The position numbers were made by a program, and so were the translations under genes. A model generated the notes under the pieces. It made no database searches. It worked only from the letters and a program-made list of their open reading frames with translations, and was not told the DNA's origin. Below, in pieces: positions 59,903 to 64,000 of a DNA stretch of 64,000 nt (position 1 is its first letter; every line of letters starts with the position of its first letter). The stretch covers positions 1 through 64,000 of the forward strand of contig MNCI01023893.1 of NCBI GenBank assembly GCA_015680685.1. The letters are read 5' to 3'. Source of the DNA: Gnetum montanum (taxonomy: Eukaryota; Streptophyta; Gnetopsida; Gnetales; Gnetaceae).

Positions 59903-61740
59903 CCAATAGGAATAGGAGTTCTACCTTATGCACTCTAGAAAAAGACCTTATTCTTATTTTGAACAAATTTTTTGTTTCACTATTCCTTCTTCTTTCCTTT
60001 TTCATTCATTGATACTTTTTATTAAGCCTAGGTAAGGATTGTAATCGGAGCTATAAGAATCAAAGGTAGTTCATATGACTTAGAAGAAAAAAAAGGGTGA
60101 GATGGAGGAGGTGTTATACCCACTCTGGCTTTTCTCTATATAAGTTAGAGGTTTGGGTACATTATAAAGCTATTTCCAACTCAATCCATCTTTAGCTATT
60201 CTATATTTGATATCCTTCATCATTGATAGCATAGCTTCTATTCTCTATCTATATCATTTGACAAAGATGATGTCTTGTGTCATATAAAGCCTCATTCTAG
60301 GATTCTTCTTTTTATCAATTCAATTTTGATATTTGATGTTGTCTCCTACATCAATTCTAAATTTTTCTTTTTGAAATAATTTTATGCTTAACACTTGATA
60401 TTCTTTTTCTCTTTAGCATCTAGCATTAATTCTAATTTTGACATCAAATGTCATTTCCTACCTCAACTATATTTTTTATGTCTACTTCATCCACACATGT
60501 TATTTCTCCTATTAAAAATCTTATAGAATATTCTCCAGATCCTAATGCATCATTTTTAATAGTCTGTTACATACTGATGGCCTATAAAGAGGAGGATATC
60601 ACTAAATAGAAAGGGATTAGCTATTGGAAAGTTAGAAGATTGAAAATCTTAAAGAATCCATGATGTCAAAAATCTCTATGTGCTTCTCAACTCCTTAGAG
60701 TTTCTTTAATTTTTTCTTTTTTTATTCCATTGATACATTGTATTCTGTTTGTATTTTGTCCTAACACATGAAGAATCCTATTGAATCTACATCAACATAT
60801 ACATATAAGTCAATCCCCATCTACTATATCTTACTATTTTTCTAATCTATAGTATATCTATTTAATTGAGAGATCTTCTTCAGTTACACGTGTCAAAGAA
60901 AAAAAACACAAGATAATATAGCTCCTCATTGGAGATTCTTGATCCCCAATTTCATCTTGTAGGATTGCCACTATATCCTCCCAAGAGCCTTTTCTCTATT
61001 TTATATTTTTTTCTTGTATTTTAGCCATTGTTTCTCTGATCAGTGTTTACCATTATAGTAGATCTATTTCATTTTTATCCCAATTCAAAAATACAATTTT
61101 CTTCATTTATCATATCTATCATGTTTGGTTTCACGGATCTACTTATTTTTATAGTCATATAGACTCTACTTTTCATAGATCTAATTGTACATAATGTTTT
61201 TATTTCTTTTTCATTACATTGCACATATGTTTTTCCTTTTTTATCACATCTACTTTGCTTTTATTAACTATTTCATTTATTCTTTTACAATTTTTATTTG
61301 CTTGCATTTAACAAAAATATTACCTTAAACTATCAAATTTTCTAATGATCCATAAATCATCTTTCAATTTAGAGAATTCATTTCCTTAGATCATTTGGTG
61401 ATCATAGAATAGTTATCTCATTTTTTTGTAGCTTTTTATGGATCTTGAATCATGAAAATTCTTACTGTAATATCATTTTGACATTATAAGAAAGTCAAAT
61501 CATAAAAATTAGCATTATTTGTAGGATCATCTCATTAAAAAAATTTCTTTAACTCTAACTAATGCATCATGTTGAGACACAGACATCACATCATTTCTTC
61601 TATGATTTTTAAATTTATCCTAAATAGATATTCTCACTTTCTATCTTAATTTTAAGCCTATTTGCAAGGAAAGAAAAATCTTTAGTAACAACCTTGTGAA
61701 ATCATCATTACTACTAAGAAAATATCTACAACTATGGCAT
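59903..61740 (+). repeat. LTR and leader of a further Tat-like gypsy element (approximate)
   Basis: About 60.2-61.5 kb matches the LTR at 46.6-47.9 kb in motif order, including the TATA box (cctataaagagg at 60581). It precedes gag and so would be a 5' LTR. Ends and PBS not resolved. Confidence 0.5.
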
Positions 61741-63960
61741 CATCCTCTATTTTAAGCTTATTTAAGCTCTAAAGACTCATTCATATAAGGAGAAATTAGG
61801 GATTCTCTAAAGGATTGAGCCATAGAAACTACAAGATAGCTTATGCTAAGTAAGATTCAGCTTTCTACTTGTGTCAAATATGTTCAACTTTTGGAAAAAT
61901 ATGAGAGAGCAAATGATTGCCTTTCTTTCCTTTCTAATCAAAATCATCCTATTGAACTTGAACATTGGAAAGCTAAGGAAATTATAAAATTTATCATGTA
62001 ATAAGAGAAAATACAAGAAAGAATAATTTTACAAATTAAAGAGGCTAGGGTAAAAGCTATCTTGGATTAACCTCTTTGTCCTCAAATCATTGTTAGAAGA
62101 AAAAGAGGAATTATCACCTTTGAATTAAATATTTACTTAACAAATAAAGATGAAGAAAAACTAGCTAAAGGGATTCACAAGACTAACTCTTTATCACATC
62201 ATATGCATAACATTAATATCATAGCTACTTAGATCTCTTTATTTGTATTTTTTCCTCCTAGTAAGGGATGATCTAACCTTAGCCTCCTAGTTAGCTTTAT
62301 TTATCTATCTTATTATCTATTTTCTCCTAATAATGTTAGTAACTCCCACTCTTTCTTCCAATCTCCTAATCCATTTCTTGGATCTATATATTCTATCCCT
62401 AAACCCCAGCCTACCATACCTTTAATTACTTCTATGTCATTATCCACCATTATTACTTCACCTTTATCTACCCTCAACCTGGTAATGCACAATGTTTTCT
62501 CTTATATTCACTTAATTTTATTTCATTAGGAATACTTGCTTCCATAACATTTGAACCCATTCCATACACGTGTTCCCCTTTTACATCACCGATTTTTGTT
62601 ATAACTTACCATATTCCTCACTTCCCTAGATAGATCCATAGCTATTGGAACTACTCAATGATGTTATGGTGTTGGTTATGTGAGATAACTCTTCTATTTC
62701 CTTGGATAAGGTTCTAAGTGATCCTATGAGCTCTATCATTTCCATGTCAATTCTATCTAAGGGAATTTTACTACCATCCTTAATAAAATATAATGGTAAA
62801 ATAAGATATTCTATGAATCATGTAATCACATTTAGAAATAAATGTATGCTTCTTAATCCTTATCCTTACATTGTGCTAAGATGTTTCTTGAAATCTTTCA
62901 CTAGAAGAGCACTAGAATGGTATTGATTCTTATCTCATGGTTATATTACCTCTCTATAATAGATATTACTAACTCTCATTGAATACTTCAAGTTCAATAT
63001 TCCTTAAAGCACTAATGCCATGTCCTTTATACCAATCAAACAAGCTACAAATGAACCAATTGACAAGTTTATTTCTCCATGGATAGTAGCATTAATCAAA
63101 TAATCCTATCATTTGGAAGAATGTCACTTATAGGATATTTTTGAAGCTACAGTCATCAGCTATTTTCAAAAGATGATGGCTTATCATAAGTCTCATTCTC
63201 TAAATGATGCCTTCTTGGCTGCTAGATGCATTGAAGAAGCTATCATTCAATATGATGACTAGAAATTCCTATTTATCTATAATAAAGCTAATAAGGTTGT
63301 TAAATAAGAGAAGAGACAACCAAATTCTCAAAGTATTTCTTATTTTTCTAAGGGATAAAACAATAGTCCCTTAACTAATTCTTGAACTCAATAATTAAGA
63401 CCTCATAGAAAGATAGATTAATACACTAATATATAAGGTATTCTCTACTTCTTAACAATATTCTTAGAAATGGATGCCTTAAGAGAAAGTCAGTTTCTAA
63501 TTAGGAAAAGGCATGTTATTACCACATTTACCTTATGGCAATGGATTCTTCTCAAAGGCTAGAAGGTGATCCTAAGGTATCTAAATGTTATGATTACTAG
63601 AAGTACTACTATTATTATCAAACTATTGGTCATGATACAAATAACTATAGAAATATGAAGGATAACATATACAATTTAATAGATAAGGTTAACATAGTAG
63701 TGAAAAGTGAGCCATCTACTATGTACTTAGATAAACAACAATTATAAATATTTTAAAATCCCTTGGGAGATGGAAATACTATTTTAGCTTTTAAGGAAAA
63801 AGACAAAGCTCACAACATTTTACCTATGAAGTCATATGTCTTTTGTTTATCTAGCTACACCTATCACTAGTAGTCTCCACCACAATCTTAGAAGCCTCAT
63901 ATCATTCAGTGGCCTAACTAAAAGTGTCATCAACCACCTCCACCAAAATCTTAAAATCCT
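61741..63960 (+). pseudogene. Tat-like gypsy gag (leaves the window)
   Basis: An N-terminal part contains VKYVQLLEKYERANDCLSFL, IELEHWKAKEIIKFIM and IVRRKRGIITFELNIYLTNK. The core (about 62700-63300) contains SSIISMSILSKGILLPSLIK, RCFLKSFTRRALEWY, IEYFKFNIP and AARCIEEAIIQYDD. It lines up with the gag at 20540 (for example SLAGRALDRY versus SFTRRALEWY). A knuckle-like QTIGHDTNNYRNMKDNIYNL near 63620 corresponds to NGHGTNYCFTLK of the other copy with Cys-to-Tyr changes. Heavily broken; protease and pol would lie beyond the window. Confidence 0.72.
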
Positions 63961-64000
63961 TATGTGGTTCACTCATCTAACTACAACACCACTTCATCAA

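Overview
The window looks like a gene-poor stretch of a very large, repeat-filled plant nuclear genome. This is inferred from nested and heavily decayed Ty3/gypsy (Tat/Ogre-like and Athila-like) and Ty1/copia elements, plant-type primer binding sites, a plant-type LINE with a DUF4283-like ORF1, and pervasive C-to-T decay. A gymnosperm or a similarly bloated genome fits best, but species cannot be read from the sequence. I see no intact host gene, tRNA, rRNA or CRISPR. The only host-gene trace is an apparently intronless pseudogene of a CCR4-type deadenylase.

Layout. 1-5.5 kb: AT-rich DNA with an Athila-like gag remnant and a two-copy 123-bp tandem repeat. 5.5-6.7 kb (minus): CCR4-like pseudogene. 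6.7-9.4 kb: unassigned. 9454-16122: one GC-rich LINE insertion bounded by a 16-bp target-site duplication and an A tail. Its 5' part (ORF1, endonuclease) is inverted relative to its 3' part (RT, zinc-binding domain), the structure expected from twin priming. Its ORF2 runs on past the usual end into an extra module: a plant-transposon-protein-like domain, a coiled coil and a J-domain-like segment with an HPD motif.

16.95-31.6 kb: a Tat/Ogre-like element with a putative LTR carrying U3 tandem repeats, a PBS candidate, gag, a proline-rich repeat, protease, a 27-bp repeat array, then RT and RNase H. Between protease and RT lies a multi-exon gene on the opposite strand with recognisable introns. 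31.7-36.4 kb: the 3' part of an Athila-like element with an LTR-like internal promoter, an intron, a long extra ORF with a coiled coil, a polypurine tract and a 3' LTR. 37.1-45.1 kb: pol of another gypsy element, interrupted by a complete non-autonomous Athila-like element (38235-43432, target duplication TAGAT). 46.3-47.95 kb: a related long LTR.

48054-59897: a copia element (target duplication ATGTA) that was split in its RT by a second, minus-strand copia element (51890-57841, target duplication AAGAG). 59.9-64 kb: LTR and gag of a further Tat-like gypsy element that leaves the window.

How the parts relate. Most coding regions are broken, and many of the breaks are TAG where CAG is expected or TGA where TGG is expected, as left by deamination of methylated cytosine. 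Three different retroelements (the LINE, the antisense gene in the Tat-like element, the extra ORF of the Athila-like element) appear to carry the same combination of a transposon-protein-like domain followed by a coiled coil. Together with the J-domain-like tail of the LINE, this is the most novel feature of the window.
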